Part shown: positions 53,750 through 63,215 of the stretch, piece by piece | How positions within the stretch are numbered: the first letter of the stretch is position 1 | How the letters are laid out: every line of letters begins with the position of its first letter | Source: Microcoleus asticus IPMA8 | GTDB taxonomy: Bacteria; Cyanobacteriota; Cyanobacteriia; Cyanobacteriales; Microcoleaceae | Reading direction: 5' to 3' | Length of the DNA stretch: 64,000 nucleotides | Assembly: GCF_013179805.1 (NCBI RefSeq) | Contig: NZ_SRRZ01000024.1 | Span: 1 to 64,000, forward strand | Notes under the pieces: model-generated | The model's input: the letters and a program-made list of their open reading frames with translations, nothing else | Told to the model about the DNA's origin: nothing | The model's database searches: none | Made by a program: the position numbers and the translations under genes

Positions 53750-56700
53750 TTACCAAGGATTGCCAATCATTGTGAAGGCGGCCCAATAATAAGGATGCGA
53801 AAGCACTCGATCGCCCCGCGACGCAATTTCCGGAGGCAAAGTTAGACTAATAGAAAGCCCCTCGACTCGCAGCATCCCGTCTTGAATCCGCACGCGCCCC
53901 TGCAACATCTCCAATTGCGCGCGCCGCAAAGCCTCGGCTTTAATCATCAAATTGCCCTCACCTCTCGGCATCCGCAACTGGCGGTAAAACCCAGTCATCA
54001 GCCCCAAAGTCCCCTCATCGCTGACTTCCCACAAACTCGCCAAAGCGGATCTAGCACCGCTAGCTACCGCCAAACCCGCAAAGCCTAACTCCGCCTCTGT
54101 GTCGCCCAAAGCGGTACTGCACGCGCTTAAAACTAACAGATTCACCGGCGGTTCATTCCATCGCAACTGCCGCATTTGATCGATGCGCAATTTAGTATCC
54201 CACAACTGAATGTAAGAATTTTTCGGTTCCCCAGGCTGGAATTCGCTGTGAGTTGCTAAGTGAATGATTCCAAAAGGCCGATTTGCCCGCTGAGCTTGCA
54301 AATTCGCGAGAGTAAAATCTTGATTCAAAAATGATTTTCCCCGATCGGGCGGCGCGATCGACTCTAACTCCACCGGTACCGCTGGTAATGGCGCTTTATC
54401 TTCAAATACCGACGCCCCCATTGCCAAAATTTCATCATCCGCAATATTGTCGTAGCGAATATCTGTCAAACTCAGACTCGGCATCACGCTAAGACTGTAT
54501 TTCTCAACTAAAAATTGTTTGCCATCATGAAGAGCAGCAAAGGGCACACTCCGCAAACCTGCTGCCGGAATTACAATTAAATTGTCAATATTTAAAGCTG
54601 CCAATTCTGCGGTCATTGGCGCAATTAACCAGCGATAAAGTTTTTGAGCAGAATCCAAATAACTAATGCTGCTTCTTCTTCTGGGATTAGTTATTTCCGT
54701 TTGCAGGGCGTCAGCCAATTGCAACACCTGCCACCGCGTTGTCGCCGGAACTAAAACGCGCATCGGTTGAGCGTTAGCTGTTACTAACACTAATTCTAAA
54801 TGCTCCCCGTTAGGAACATCGGAAACTTCTTTGCCCTCCGGCGACAACCTCTCCCCCAACTTATCTTCTAAGGGGTGAGGGGGCCCGGAGGTGAGGTTTT
54901 TTCTCACAGGCAATAGATTAGATAAATCCTGACTTGCCACCAGTACCGAACCATTTTCTTTGGCAGCGGCTGCTGCCGAGGCACTGACCCAATTAAGATA
55001 AATAATGGCAGATTTTACCCCAGTAATTTGTTCATTTTTACGAAGAGTTTCGTAAATTACCGACATATTACTAATCGGCGTTCTTGCCGGCAAGTCGAGA
55101 TATTTTTCGTACTCGCGACTAAAGGTTTGCTCAAATGCTAAAATTCCCGAGCCGAGCGAATCGAATCTGCGATATGGAACGAAAATATTCTGGGTATTTG
55201 GGGAATTTCTGTGTCGATTTGACGATCGCAATTCTACTTGCAAAGACGCAGGAAGTGAGAGCGCAGGAGCCGGAGTTACGGTCACTAGAGGCTGTTCGGG
55301 AATTGGTTCGGGAATTGGTTCGGGAATTGGTTCGGGAATTGGTTCGGGAATTGGTTCGGGAATTGGTGCAGGAGCAGAGGGCGCGCCCGGTGTAATTAGG
55401 GAAATCTGATTTGGTAAACTTCCCTGGGTGTAAGTTTGCCCAAAAGCAAGACTGGGCAAAATGGCGTTTCCCGCGCCAGCATTAATGCTTCCCGTGGTTC
55501 CATTGTCGATCGCGCCGCCAACTACAAAAGGTCGACCGATACCGCCTCCGTGGCTAATTTCGATCGCGCCCGCCCCCGCACCTCCGGCAGTAGAAATACT
55601 GGAAATATTGCCCGATATATCGTTGAAAACACTGTTCGAGCGAAACAAACCGAGGGTTGTAACATCAACGCTGCCGCCAGTGCCGCCAGTGCCACCTTGA
55701 GCGTTGACAAAACCCAACTGAATGTTACCAGTCGCGCTCAGGGAAACGCCCCCGCCGTTGCCGTTTGAAGTGCTGCTGGAATTGATATCGAGAGCCGAAA
55801 TGCTCGCTTTCGAGGTGACAGCAATATTTCCGCCGATCGCCCCCGAAGCGTTCAAAGCTCCCGCAGTTAAAGAGCCGGCATTGGTTTGGAGAGCGATCGC
55901 GCCTCCTGTTCCCGACACTGACGACGAGTCGATCGCACCTGCAGCAATCGCATTTCCCTCAACCCGAATGCTCCCACCGTTCGAGGTAATATTGCCAGTC
56001 CGAACCTTGCGACTTGCTTGCAGGTTCACGCTGCCGCCATCCGTCCTTAAATTACCCTCTAAGAGAACATTCCCTGCCTTGATATTGGCTCCCAAAGCGG
56101 CCCTGCTGTCCCCCCCGAAGGTAGCGGAATCTCGGGCGTTAACGCTCAAAATGCGCGCTGCAATTGTGGAAGCCGCCGTCACGCTAGCAGCGTCAGCCGA
56201 GAGCCAGCCCAACCTCTGAGTTTGACCGACTCTGCCGCCAAAAGAAATGTTCTCGCCAGCGCGCAGCGTCAAATTATTAGCCCGGCCCGGCGTGCTGTCG
56301 AGGGTATTGGCAAAAGCGATATTGCCGGTAGTGGCGGCTAGGGCGGCGCTGCGATTGACTGTGACGGCACTGTTGAAAGTCATGTCGCCAGATGTCGCAA
56401 TATTGCCCGAAACCTCGGTACTGCCGGCGTTGACACTCAAACTAGCCAGCGGTGCAGCTTGACCGACTGTACCGCGGAACAGCACTCGCTGAGCGTCGAG
56501 TCTCAGGGCGCGATCTCCGTCTAGGCTACCGGAGAACAGAATGTTGCCCCTAGCTTCCGCGCTCAAAGCCACGTCAGCATTGAGGGAGGCGTTTCCTGTA
56601 AAAGTGAGATCGCCGCCGGATGTCGCAATGTTGGCGTTGAGATCGGTTTGGGGCGCGTCGAGTGTCAAGCTAGCGCTGCCGCTTGCGCTCAGGGGATTGT

Positions 56701-58618
56701 CGATCGCGATTGAGCTGCCTTGAAGTGTTAGCGGGCTGTTGAAGGTAATGGGTGCGACGATCGCGATCGACTCGCTGCTACCGTTTTCGCGCCCGATCGC
56801 GATCGAACCAAAATCCCCTGCCAAAGCGCCGAGATCCGTTGCCGTCAAGTCCAAAATGCCCAAAATATCGCCGGTGCCACCGATCCGAATTGCTCGGCTG
56901 TCGTTGGGCTGCAAGCGAATTGTTCCCCCCGCACTGCTAACGGAATTGCTGCCGCCTCTCAAGTCAATGCCGTTAGCAGTGAGAGCGATATTGCCGCTGT
57001 TGGCATTAAGTCCGCCAACAGAGAGGCTGCTGGCGAAAATGTTGATGTTGCCACCTTGAGTCTCGATTGAGTCCTTGGGGTCATTGACAACAAACACTCC
57101 GCCCGATCTAAATGTTACTGTGTCTCCCGTTCTCGCTTGCAGGGAAAGTTTGTTATCGGGCAAGTTTTGGATGGTGATGTAGCCGGGGGTATCTATAACC
57201 ACGTTGCTGCCGGCCGTCATCTGTTCCAACTGCACTTCTGGGATGTATGTTTCATTGGGTGCTGGTGCCGGTTGGAGTTCCCCGCCAGTCGATCGCGCGT
57301 TGCTGTCGCCGTTACCGCTGACGATTGTAATATTTGCCGGATCGAGCCACAAATTGCCGATCGCACCGTTAGTCGCGCGGGTATCGACCTCTCCTTGGAA
57401 AGTTAAAGCATTTTTGCCGGAAACTTCTACTCTGCCACCGTTACCTGCGGCAGTGCCCCCGCGAGCAGTAATATTGCCCAAGAAGCGAGTTATATTGTCT
57501 GACCAAATTACCGCAGTGCCGCCATTGCCGCGGTCGATCGCGTTTGCTGCGATCGTAGAATCAGGACTAACATAAGTTACCTGGGCATTTGGCACTGGTT
57601 CCATCCCCCGCCAACCGCCTCCGACGCGCACAGTACCTCCGCCGTCCGTCCCGGAAGCATCAATATTTGCACCGAACAGTCCGACTTTTTCGCCTAAAAT
57701 ATTGACTGTGCCGCCAGCATTCCCTGAAGGGGCGAAGACATTGACAGAACCCGAGACGATCGCACTTCCCCCATTTATCGGCACTGTTTGGCCGCCAGTC
57801 AGTACCAATTGACCTTGTTCGTTAGTCGTTAAACCTGTGGCTGATGCTACGCCGGGGCCCGTCAGCAACTGAGGCAAAGCTTGTGGGGCGATCGCAGATG
57901 TTTCGGACTGCAAAGACGGAGTAATTTCTAAACTCAATAAATTGCCGAGTTGACCGATCCGGACTGCATTTTTTCCCGGAACAGCGGCCACAGTAATTTG
58001 ACCGCTGGGAGCGGATAATTGTCCTGTATTAATAACGGTGCCACCGAGCAAAGTTAAACTTTGCCCGCTGCCAACTGCCAAGTTTCCCGCATTGACAATT
58101 GCACCGACTTGTGAGTTATTAAAATTAAATTGATTGGGATTTCCCAGTAAAGCTTTGTAATCATTACTTCCGGTGGCATTAAACCAGCGGTCGCCGAAAC
58201 CAATACCAGTAGCAGTTGTCGCGAAAAAAGACCCCGGCACGTTTAATCTAGCATTTTGACCGAAGACAATTCCCGCCGGATTCATTAAGAATAAATTCGA
58301 GTTGCCGCCGCTGACAGAAATCAGACCGTTAATGACGGAAGCATCGCTGCCGGAAATCCGCCCTAAAATATTTTGAATATTGGGATTAGTTAGAAAATTA
58401 GCAATTTGACCTTCGCTGAGATTAAATTGGCTGAAGCTGTGAAAAAGATTGGTCCCGTTTCCTGACAGTTGTCCGCCACTAATATCTGTGCGGTTTTGCT
58501 CGGAGTTAACAACAGTATTAGTGCCGTCATTTGCCGGAACGACAGGTTGCGATCGAACTGCTAGCGGTAGCAGCCAAAAACCTAATGTCAAAATTATAGC
58601 CGAAGGAAAATAGGTCAT
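53750..58618 (-). CDS. Secreted haemagglutinin-type (TPS) protein with C-terminal CHAT protease-like domain
   Basis: The 1622-residue protein has a signal peptide (ILTLGFWLLPLAVRSQ), a two-partner-secretion domain (about 25-260, with NLFHSFSQFNLSEG, NILGRISG, NLFLMNPAGIVFGQNA) and a long beta-helix-like passenger of Gly/Ser/Asn-rich repeats to about 1070. A PIPE repeat linker (encoded at 55295-55366) follows. The C-terminal 330 residues form a CHAT domain with the likely catalytic pair His1457 in HLATHSEF and Cys1500 in VLSACSTALGD. TPS proteins are exported by a TpsB pore, none of which lies in the window. CHAT domains are caspase-like peptidases. The combination suggests an exported or surface protease; activity and substrate are not known. 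Confidence 0.9.
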   Translation of the reverse strand: MTYFPSAIILTLGFWLLPLAVRSQPVVPANDGTNTVVNSEQNRTDISGGQLSGNGTNLFHSFSQFNLSEGQIANFLTNPNIQNILGRISGSDASVINGLISVSGGNSNLFLMNPAGIVFGQNARLNVPGSFFATTATGIGFGDRWFNATGSNDYKALLGNPNQFNFNNSQVGAIVNAGNLAVGSGQSLTLLGGTVINTGQLSAPSGQITVAAVPGKNAVRIGQLGNLLSLEITPSLQSETSAIAPQALPQLLTGPGVASATGLTTNEQGQLVLTGGQTVPINGGSAIVSGSVNVFAPSGNAGGTVNILGEKVGLFGANIDASGTDGGGTVRVGGGWRGMEPVPNAQVTYVSPDSTIAANAIDRGNGGTAVIWSDNITRFLGNITARGGTAAGNGGRVEVSGKNALTFQGEVDTRATNGAIGNLWLDPANITIVSGNGDSNARSTGGELQPAPAPNETYIPEVQLEQMTAGSNVVIDTPGYITIQNLPDNKLSLQARTGDTVTFRSGGVFVVNDPKDSIETQGGNINIFASSLSVGGLNANSGNIALTANGIDLRGGSNSVSSAGGTIRLQPNDSRAIRIGGTGDILGILDLTATDLGALAGDFGSIAIGRENGSSESIAIVAPITFNSPLTLQGSSIAIDNPLSASGSASLTLDAPQTDLNANIATSGGDLTFTGNASLNADVALSAEARGNILFSGSLDGDRALRLDAQRVLFRGTVGQAAPLASLSVNAGSTEVSGNIATSGDMTFNSAVTVNRSAALAATTGNIAFANTLDSTPGRANNLTLRAGENISFGGRVGQTQRLGWLSADAASVTAASTIAARILSVNARDSATFGGDSRAALGANIKAGNVLLEGNLRTDGGSVNLQASRKVRTGNITSNGGSIRVEGNAIAAGAIDSSSVSGTGGAIALQTNAGSLTAGALNASGAIGGNIAVTSKASISALDINSSSTSNGNGGGVSLSATGNIQLGFVNAQGGTGGTGGSVDVTTLGLFRSNSVFNDISGNISSISTAGGAGAGAIEISHGGGIGRPFVVGGAIDNGTTGSINAGAGNAILPSLAFGQTYTQGSLPNQISLITPGAPSAPAPIPEPIPEPIPEPIPEPIPEPIPEQPLVTVTPAPALSLPASLQVELRSSNRHRNSPNTQNIFVPYRRFDSLGSGILAFEQTFSREYEKYLDLPARTPISNMSVIYETLRKNEQITGVKSAIIYLNWVSASAAAAAKENGSVLVASQDLSNLLPVRKNLTSGPPHPLEDKLGERLSPEGKEVSDVPNGEHLELVLVTANAQPMRVLVPATTRWQVLQLADALQTEITNPRRRSSISYLDSAQKLYRWLIAPMTAELAALNIDNLIVIPAAGLRSVPFAALHDGKQFLVEKYSLSVMPSLSLTDIRYDNIADDEILAMGASVFEDKAPLPAVPVELESIAPPDRGKSFLNQDFTLANLQAQRANRPFGIIHLATHSEFQPGEPKNSYIQLWDTKLRIDQMRQLRWNEPPVNLLVLSACSTALGDTEAELGFAGLAVASGARSALASLWEVSDEGTLGLMTGFYRQLRMPRGEGNLMIKAEALRRAQLEMLQGRVRIQDGMLRVEGLSISLTLPPEIASRGDRVLSHPYYWAAFTMIGNPW
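54829..54900 (-). repeat. Dispersed repeat embedded in the TPS-CHAT coding sequence
   Basis: The segment containing CTCTCCCCCAACTTATC and GGGGTGAGGGGGCCCGG encodes SGPPHPLEDKLGERLSPEGK in frame, between two conserved parts of the protein. The sequence has the look of the extragenic CCCCTCACCCC-type repeats common in related genomes, now translated as an insert. Confidence 0.55.
55295..55366 (-). repeat. Six 12-bp tandem repeats encoding a PIPE linker
   Basis: TTCGGGAATTGG is repeated six times without change and encodes (PIPE)n on the minus strand, between the passenger and the CHAT domain. Perfect repeats suggest recent expansion; copy number is probably variable. Confidence 0.9.
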
Positions 58619-59060
58619 TGGAGGAAGCCATTAGTCATTAGTCATTAATCATTAGTCATTAATCATTAGTCATTAGTCATTAGCCGGAAAGAAGAGGGAA
58701 GTCAGAAAAGCCAATTCCCGATTACCAATTTAAATCTATTGTAGTTTGGATTTTTTTTGAGCTGTAATGTTCCGCCGAAGTGCAAATAAACTTAAAAAGG
58801 TCGATCGAACACTGCCACCGCCGGGGGTCGATCGACCTTGCAGGCATATGGCATCAGTCGATCGCACTCCAAAACCACCCCTGACCAGAATGTGGGAAAT
58901 ATAATGCAGATTTTATATTTATCTGCCGCCCGTGTCTTGACAAAATCCGCTCAGAGTCGTATGATTTCAGCACTGATTGAGTGGGACGGCAAAAACCCAC
59001 AAAATAACTGGCTCCTCTAATGAAGTTAAAACAAAATATTGATGCTTTTAGAGACCAACC
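58619..59060. other. Intergenic region with simple repeats
   Basis: 58627-58685 consists of ATTAGTC/ATTAATC units (about eight). Near 58800-58840 lies an inverted pair GGTCGATCGA...TCGATCGACC. A 60-codon frame (58838-59020) is not convincing. The promoter of the small gene at 59061 should be in the last part. Confidence 0.5.
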
Positions 59061-59255
59061 ATGCAAACTCCAACTTACTCATTTCTAACTGAACAAATAG
59101 TAGAGCAGATATTTTCGTCAGGCGAACTGACTCGGAATGACAGACAGCGAATTCAGTCAATGCTCTTAAATGAGTCGATCGGCGAAAATGAATTGAGATT
59201 AATAGAAAGAGTCATGGAAGGCGTAGTTAAGGGAATGCTTGACGTGCTGAATTAG
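59061..59255 (+). CDS. Small conserved cyanobacterial protein (64 residues)
   Basis: The protein contains SGELTRNDRQRIQSMLLNES and ends IERVMEGVVKGMLDVLN. Small helical proteins of this pattern (a start with threonines, a middle LTRxDR, a final hydrophobic helix) are common in cyanobacteria and have no known role. The ATG at 59061 fits the family. It is flanked by non-coding sequence. Confidence 0.65.
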   Translation: MQTPTYSFLTEQIVEQIFSSGELTRNDRQRIQSMLLNESIGENELRLIERVMEGVVKGMLDVLN

Positions 59256-59355
59256 TTAAGAACTGGCGATCGCCTATCTAAATGTAGGGTGCAGCGCACC
59301 TTACCCTCATTTTAAATAAAATCGCAAATCGCAAGTCGCAAATTCTATCACCGTT

Positions 59356-59634
59356 CTAAAAATCATCATCCGGCGCCTCATCCGAGATCTCATCGCGACG
59401 CACAAGTTCAGAAGGAGGTCTATCATTACTCCAAGCCCACCACACGTCCCCGCACTGGCAGCGGTAAAATTCTTGCCACTTGCGACGGTTGAACTCGGTG
59501 TATACTGGCGATCGGCGATTAATCCAGACCTCAGCCGCATCAGTGCAGCTAGCACCGCACTTGGGACAGCAAAACTCATTAGCGTGAACCGCCGTCGCAG
59601 TCCATTCAGGAGGATGTGGAGCAAAAGCTTCCAT
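59356..59634 (-). CDS. Zinc-ribbon-like conserved hypothetical protein
   Basis: The 92-residue protein has the pattern CCPKCGASC near residue 22 and YRCQCGDVWWAW near residue 58, i.e. two Cys pairs that could bind zinc. The N-terminus (EAFAPHPPEWTATAVHANEF) and acidic C-terminus (EAPDDDF) show no other domain. No function is known. The ATG at 59634 is the best start, and a longer overlapping frame in another phase was rejected. Confidence 0.65.
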   Translation of the reverse strand: MEAFAPHPPEWTATAVHANEFCCPKCGASCTDAAEVWINRRSPVYTEFNRRKWQEFYRCQCGDVWWAWSNDRPPSELVRRDEISDEAPDDDF

Positions 59635-59854
59635 GTGTGAGAGTTTCTATCTAAACTGCTGGTAATTACGGCAAATCAAGGCTTGCTAAAGATCCGCAGA
59701 CTTCGGAATGACCTAAGCAATGACATAAGTACGCTGTTGAGTGCGTAATTTATCTGCCCGTTATTTTTTTTAGCATTTGCCGTCAGATGAATAGTATAAC
59801 TGATGTGGTGCAAACCGTCGATCGGCATTCTCAAATATTTCAAGGACTAGGCTT

Positions 59855-61429
59855 ATGTCAATCTACAATCTTATCTCGTTTCTGGGTATTTTTGGCTTGT
59901 GTGCGATCGCCTGGATTTTTTCAGAAAACCGACAGTCCAAGTATATACCTTGGCGCGTCATCACCTGGGGCATTGGACTGCAATTAGTCTTAGGATTTTT
60001 AGTATTCCTGTTCCCCCCAACTCGCATCGCTTTAGAGTGGTTTACTGGCTTACTGGATGGAGTGTTCACCGCTGCTGACGCGGGAGCGAGATTTGTATTC
60101 GGGAGCAATGTTGTACCCATACCTGGTAAAGATCCAGCAATTAATTTAGGATATATTTTTGCCTTTCGAGCTTTACCGACAGTCATCTTTTTTTCGGGCC
60201 TCATGGCCTTGCTATACAACATCGGCGTGATTCAAATTATCACCGAACTTTTTGCCAAAATCTTTTATACGACAATGCGGTTGAGCGGCGCGGAAGCCCT
60301 CAGTGGCGCTGCTAATATTTTCGTAGGAATTGAAGCGGCAATTGTCGTCAAGCCTTATTTGCCAAAAATGACTCGTTCCGAACTTTGTGCAATCCTCTCT
60401 TGCTGTTTTGGGACGGCGGCTTCTTCAACTTTAGCAATTTATGTCAGTTTTCTCAAGCCTGTTTTTCCCAATATTTTAGGGCATTTAGTTTCAGCTTCAA
60501 TTATCGCCATCCCCGCTTGTTTTGTCATCTCCAAAATCTTAGTACCGGAAACAGGCGTGCCCCTGACAATGGGCGGCATTCCCAAGGAAGAACCGAAGCC
60601 TAAAGGCCGCGAGTTTGTGGGCGAAGAAATTTCCGAAATGGAGGGCGAAGAATTCAAACAAGAGACTGTTGGGGGAGAACCCATCGAACGAGTCAGCCCT
60701 TTGGATGCGGCAATTGTTGGTGCATTGGACGGTGTAAAAATGGCAGTGGCGATCGCCGCTGTTTTGATTTTAATCTTAGGCTTAGTTTCCTTAATCAATC
60801 AATTCTTTGGTTGGCTGGCCATTTTGCCCGGCCCAATTGGTGGCTTTTTTAAAGTTGTCACCTTAGCCAACATTATGGGAGTATTATTTTATCCTTTGAC
60901 GCTATTAACAGGAGTTCCATTAGACGACTCTTGGCAAGCGTCAGTAATTATCGGTCGCAGGCTGTTAGAAACAGCGATTCCGCCCTATCAAAGTTTAGCA
61001 GAAGCGGGCGCAAAAGGACTGGTGAGCGCTCGTACAGTTTTAATTGTCAGTTACGCGCTTTCCGGCTTTGCCCACTTAGCCTCCGTCGGCATATTTGTCG
61101 GCGGCACGATCGCCCTAATTCCATCCCGCCGCAAAGACATTTCCGAACTCGGTTGGAAAGCATTATTTGTCGGCACATTAGCTACAATGATGATCGCTTG
61201 CATCGCCGGCACCTTCGACACCGGAGACGCCAGCATTTTAGGCGCTAAAACAGCCCCTGCTGCCCCGCTAACGGCCCCTGAATCTCCAAAATCATCGGCA
61301 TCCCCAACCGGGAATTCAAAGCCGTCAATTGCCCCAGCAATTGCCAGTCCGAAGCCTTCGGCTAATACCGAAAAAGTGGCTCCCAGAGCTCAAGAATCTC
61401 CTTCTTCCGCATCCAAGAAAAACCCTTAA
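59855..61429 (+). CDS. CNT-family nucleoside transporter (NupC-like)
   Basis: The 524-residue membrane protein has the concentrative nucleoside transporter features: FAFRALPTVIFFSGLMALLY, then GAEALSGAANIFVGIEAAIV, MTRSELCAILSCCFGTAASS and later FAHLASVGIFVGG. It should import nucleosides with Na+ or H+. The C-terminal 70 residues are Pro/Ser/Ala-rich low complexity, an addition not needed for transport, and a charged loop (EEPKPKGREFVGEEISEM) lies in the middle. The ATG at 59855 follows an AAGGA-type ribosome site. It is monocistronic. Confidence 0.9.
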   Translation: MSIYNLISFLGIFGLCAIAWIFSENRQSKYIPWRVITWGIGLQLVLGFLVFLFPPTRIALEWFTGLLDGVFTAADAGARFVFGSNVVPIPGKDPAINLGYIFAFRALPTVIFFSGLMALLYNIGVIQIITELFAKIFYTTMRLSGAEALSGAANIFVGIEAAIVVKPYLPKMTRSELCAILSCCFGTAASSTLAIYVSFLKPVFPNILGHLVSASIIAIPACFVISKILVPETGVPLTMGGIPKEEPKPKGREFVGEEISEMEGEEFKQETVGGEPIERVSPLDAAIVGALDGVKMAVAIAAVLILILGLVSLINQFFGWLAILPGPIGGFFKVVTLANIMGVLFYPLTLLTGVPLDDSWQASVIIGRRLLETAIPPYQSLAEAGAKGLVSARTVLIVSYALSGFAHLASVGIFVGGTIALIPSRRKDISELGWKALFVGTLATMMIACIAGTFDTGDASILGAKTAPAAPLTAPESPKSSASPTGNSKPSIAPAIASPKPSANTEKVAPRAQESPSSASKKNP

Positions 61430-61688
61430 TATCTTCTATTGACTTCTCGGGGCTGGTTTGACAAACAATATTTAACTACCGTCAAAAATCTCCAGAAACC
61501 CGCCCCCACACAACCAATAACCTACATCAACTTTGATTTCGATCGCATCAGACCTTGGGTGGGGGCGGGCTTACGAAATTGTAGGTTTTAGGCAATTATT
61601 GTCGGTAAAACCAGCCCCTACGAGGCAGTAACCGATATTATTGTTTTTTATCCAGATGTAATTACCAATTATCAATTACTCTAAATTT
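61430..61688. repeat. Spacer with an inverted repeat, possible terminator
   Basis: CCCGCCCCCAC (61499-61509) pairs with GTGGGGGCGGG (61559-61569) across about 50 bases. It stands behind the transporter gene and could reduce read-through, but there is no T-tract. No gene is seen. Confidence 0.5.
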
Positions 61689-62294
61689 ATGAATCCCGAA
61701 CCAGAAATTCGCCGCCTGTTAGATGTGATGCCCGCTTCCGGCCGCATGACGTGTAAAATTATTAATAAGCCACAACAATCAACGGTAATTGACTGCGATT
61801 TTCCTTTGCCTTGGAATAGCGCTCGGCCAATTTATATTAATTTTGATTTGTGGAGGCTGCTATCTAAGCCGCAGCGGGATTTACTGCTATTGCGGAATGT
61901 GAGTTTTGTGTGCAATGTTAAGTGGTTTAAACCGGATATTTATCAAGGTGCGGCTCTGGCGGGGATTGTCGGGACTGTTGTAGAATTGTTGCAGGGAGAT
62001 GCGATCGGCACTGCGATCGCGGGCGGTTTGACGGGACTTGCCATGACTCGAATTTGGCGCGACAACCGCAGTTCCCAAGTAGAGTTAGATGCAGACGAAG
62101 GGGCGATTAGAGTAGCGGGAAGGCGCGGTTACAACGAAGCGGAAGCGGCCGGACATTTGCTTGGGGCGATCGAGGCTGTGGCGCAAATTGAAGGGCGCAG
62201 TTTGGATTTTAATGAGTTGATTCGGTGTCAGAATTTAAAGGCAATATCGGGTATTTCGGCGGTGGGCGTGCCCGATAGTGTCAGGCAAGATTGA
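61689..62294 (+). CDS. DUF3318 protein
   Basis: The 201-residue protein matches the cyanobacterial DUF3318 family: EIRRLLDVMPASGRMTCKII, then PIYINFDLWRLLSKPQRDLL, a membrane-like stretch (AALAGIVGTVVELLQG and AIAGGLTGLAMTRIW) and VELDADEGAIRVAGRRGY with NEAEAAGHLLGAIEAV. The function is unknown; the two short hydrophobic stretches suggest membrane association. It stands 48 bases upstream of the small-protein/HNH pair on the same strand. Confidence 0.8.
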   Translation: MNPEPEIRRLLDVMPASGRMTCKIINKPQQSTVIDCDFPLPWNSARPIYINFDLWRLLSKPQRDLLLLRNVSFVCNVKWFKPDIYQGAALAGIVGTVVELLQGDAIGTAIAGGLTGLAMTRIWRDNRSSQVELDADEGAIRVAGRRGYNEAEAAGHLLGAIEAVAQIEGRSLDFNELIRCQNLKAISGISAVGVPDSVRQD

Positions 62295-62341
62295 AAAAAA
62301 CCTAGATATAATCAAGACGGAAACCCATAAAATCCACAACT

Positions 62342-62614
62342 ATGCTAATCCTGCCAAAACTGGAAAACCTGCACAATACTCTACCTATAGAAGGAGCTGT
62401 CCGAATTGAATTAGTGGAAGGCATACCCATTTTTAGAGCCTCCACCGCTGTCAAAAATCGAATCCAAGAACTGTTGGATAAACAACAAACTTTGCCCCTA
62501 AATCCTGAGGAAGAACAAGAACTCAATCTTTACGAAGAAATTGACGATTACCTCAGTTTTGTCAATCGGACTGTCCGCAATCTTTTCTTGGGTCAGATTC
62601 AGCCTACTGTGTAG
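62342..62614 (+). CDS. Small acidic protein paired with an HNH nuclease gene
   Basis: The 90-residue protein (IPIFRASTAVKNRIQELLDK, then LNPEEEQELNLYEEIDDYLS) is helical and acidic. I do not know a family name. It ends two bases before the start of the HNH nuclease gene, so the two are certainly cotranscribed and probably coupled. Small acidic partners of nucleases are sometimes inhibitors or antitoxins; that is only a possibility here. Confidence 0.75.
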   Translation: MLILPKLENLHNTLPIEGAVRIELVEGIPIFRASTAVKNRIQELLDKQQTLPLNPEEEQELNLYEEIDDYLSFVNRTVRNLFLGQIQPTV

Positions 62615-62616
62615 AA

Positions 62617-63069
62617 ATGTCCGCTCGCCGTCAAATCTCTGAAAATATCCAAAATCAAGTTCGTCAGAGAGCAAACTGTCTGTGCGAATATTGTCATGCC
62701 TCCGAACAATGGCAGTACGTAGAGTTTACTATCGAGCACATCATTCCCTTAACTAAAAGTGGGACTAACGATATTGACAATTTGGCACTAGCTTGCTTTC
62801 ACTGCAACCGCAAGAAATCTGATAAAACTAGAGCGATAGATGCTCAGTCAGACGTAGAAGTACCGTTGTTTGACCCCAGACAAGATAGTTGGAGCGAACA
62901 TTTTATTTGGTCTGCCGATGGATTATCAATAATTGGTTTGACTCCAATGGGACGAGCTACAGTTACAGCATTAGTCTTAAATCGAGAGAGAGTAATTAAT
63001 ATTCGGGCCGCTGACAAAGCTATAAAACGACATCCACCTGCCGGCGATTTAATTCAGTCAGAAAGTTGA
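62617..63069 (+). CDS. HNH endonuclease
   Basis: The 150-residue protein has a typical HNH core: CLCEYCHASEQW with the first Cys pair, IEHIIPLTKSGTNDIDNLAL (catalytic His region) and ACFHCNRKKSDKT with the second Cys pair. The Cys pairs bind zinc and the His-Asn-His set binds the catalytic metal. It would nick or cut DNA. The C-terminal half (IIGLTPMGRATVTALVLNRE) is conserved in stand-alone cyanobacterial HNH proteins. No methylase is adjacent. It follows the small acidic protein gene with two bases between. Confidence 0.88.
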   Translation: MSARRQISENIQNQVRQRANCLCEYCHASEQWQYVEFTIEHIIPLTKSGTNDIDNLALACFHCNRKKSDKTRAIDAQSDVEVPLFDPRQDSWSEHFIWSADGLSIIGLTPMGRATVTALVLNRERVINIRAADKAIKRHPPAGDLIQSES

Positions 63070-63215
63070 GTATACTGACAATTACTCAAAGTTTGAGCGG
63101 CTACCTCTGCCACAAAATTTGTACTGCAATGAAAGATCGATTCCTGCGGAAAGCTGCCCTAATGCAATTATTTTAATCGAAAGTGCGATCGCCCGATCCA
63201 TCCCCTAAGACTTAC

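Noticed and set aside
55135..56219. Plus-strand frames opposite the TPS-CHAT gene, including one with repeated LVREL
   Set aside because: They are shadows of the PIPE repeat and of the Gly/Ala-rich passenger on the minus strand.
58838..59020. 60-codon plus-strand frame
   Set aside because: No ribosome site and no recognisable family; it lies in spacer with simple repeats.
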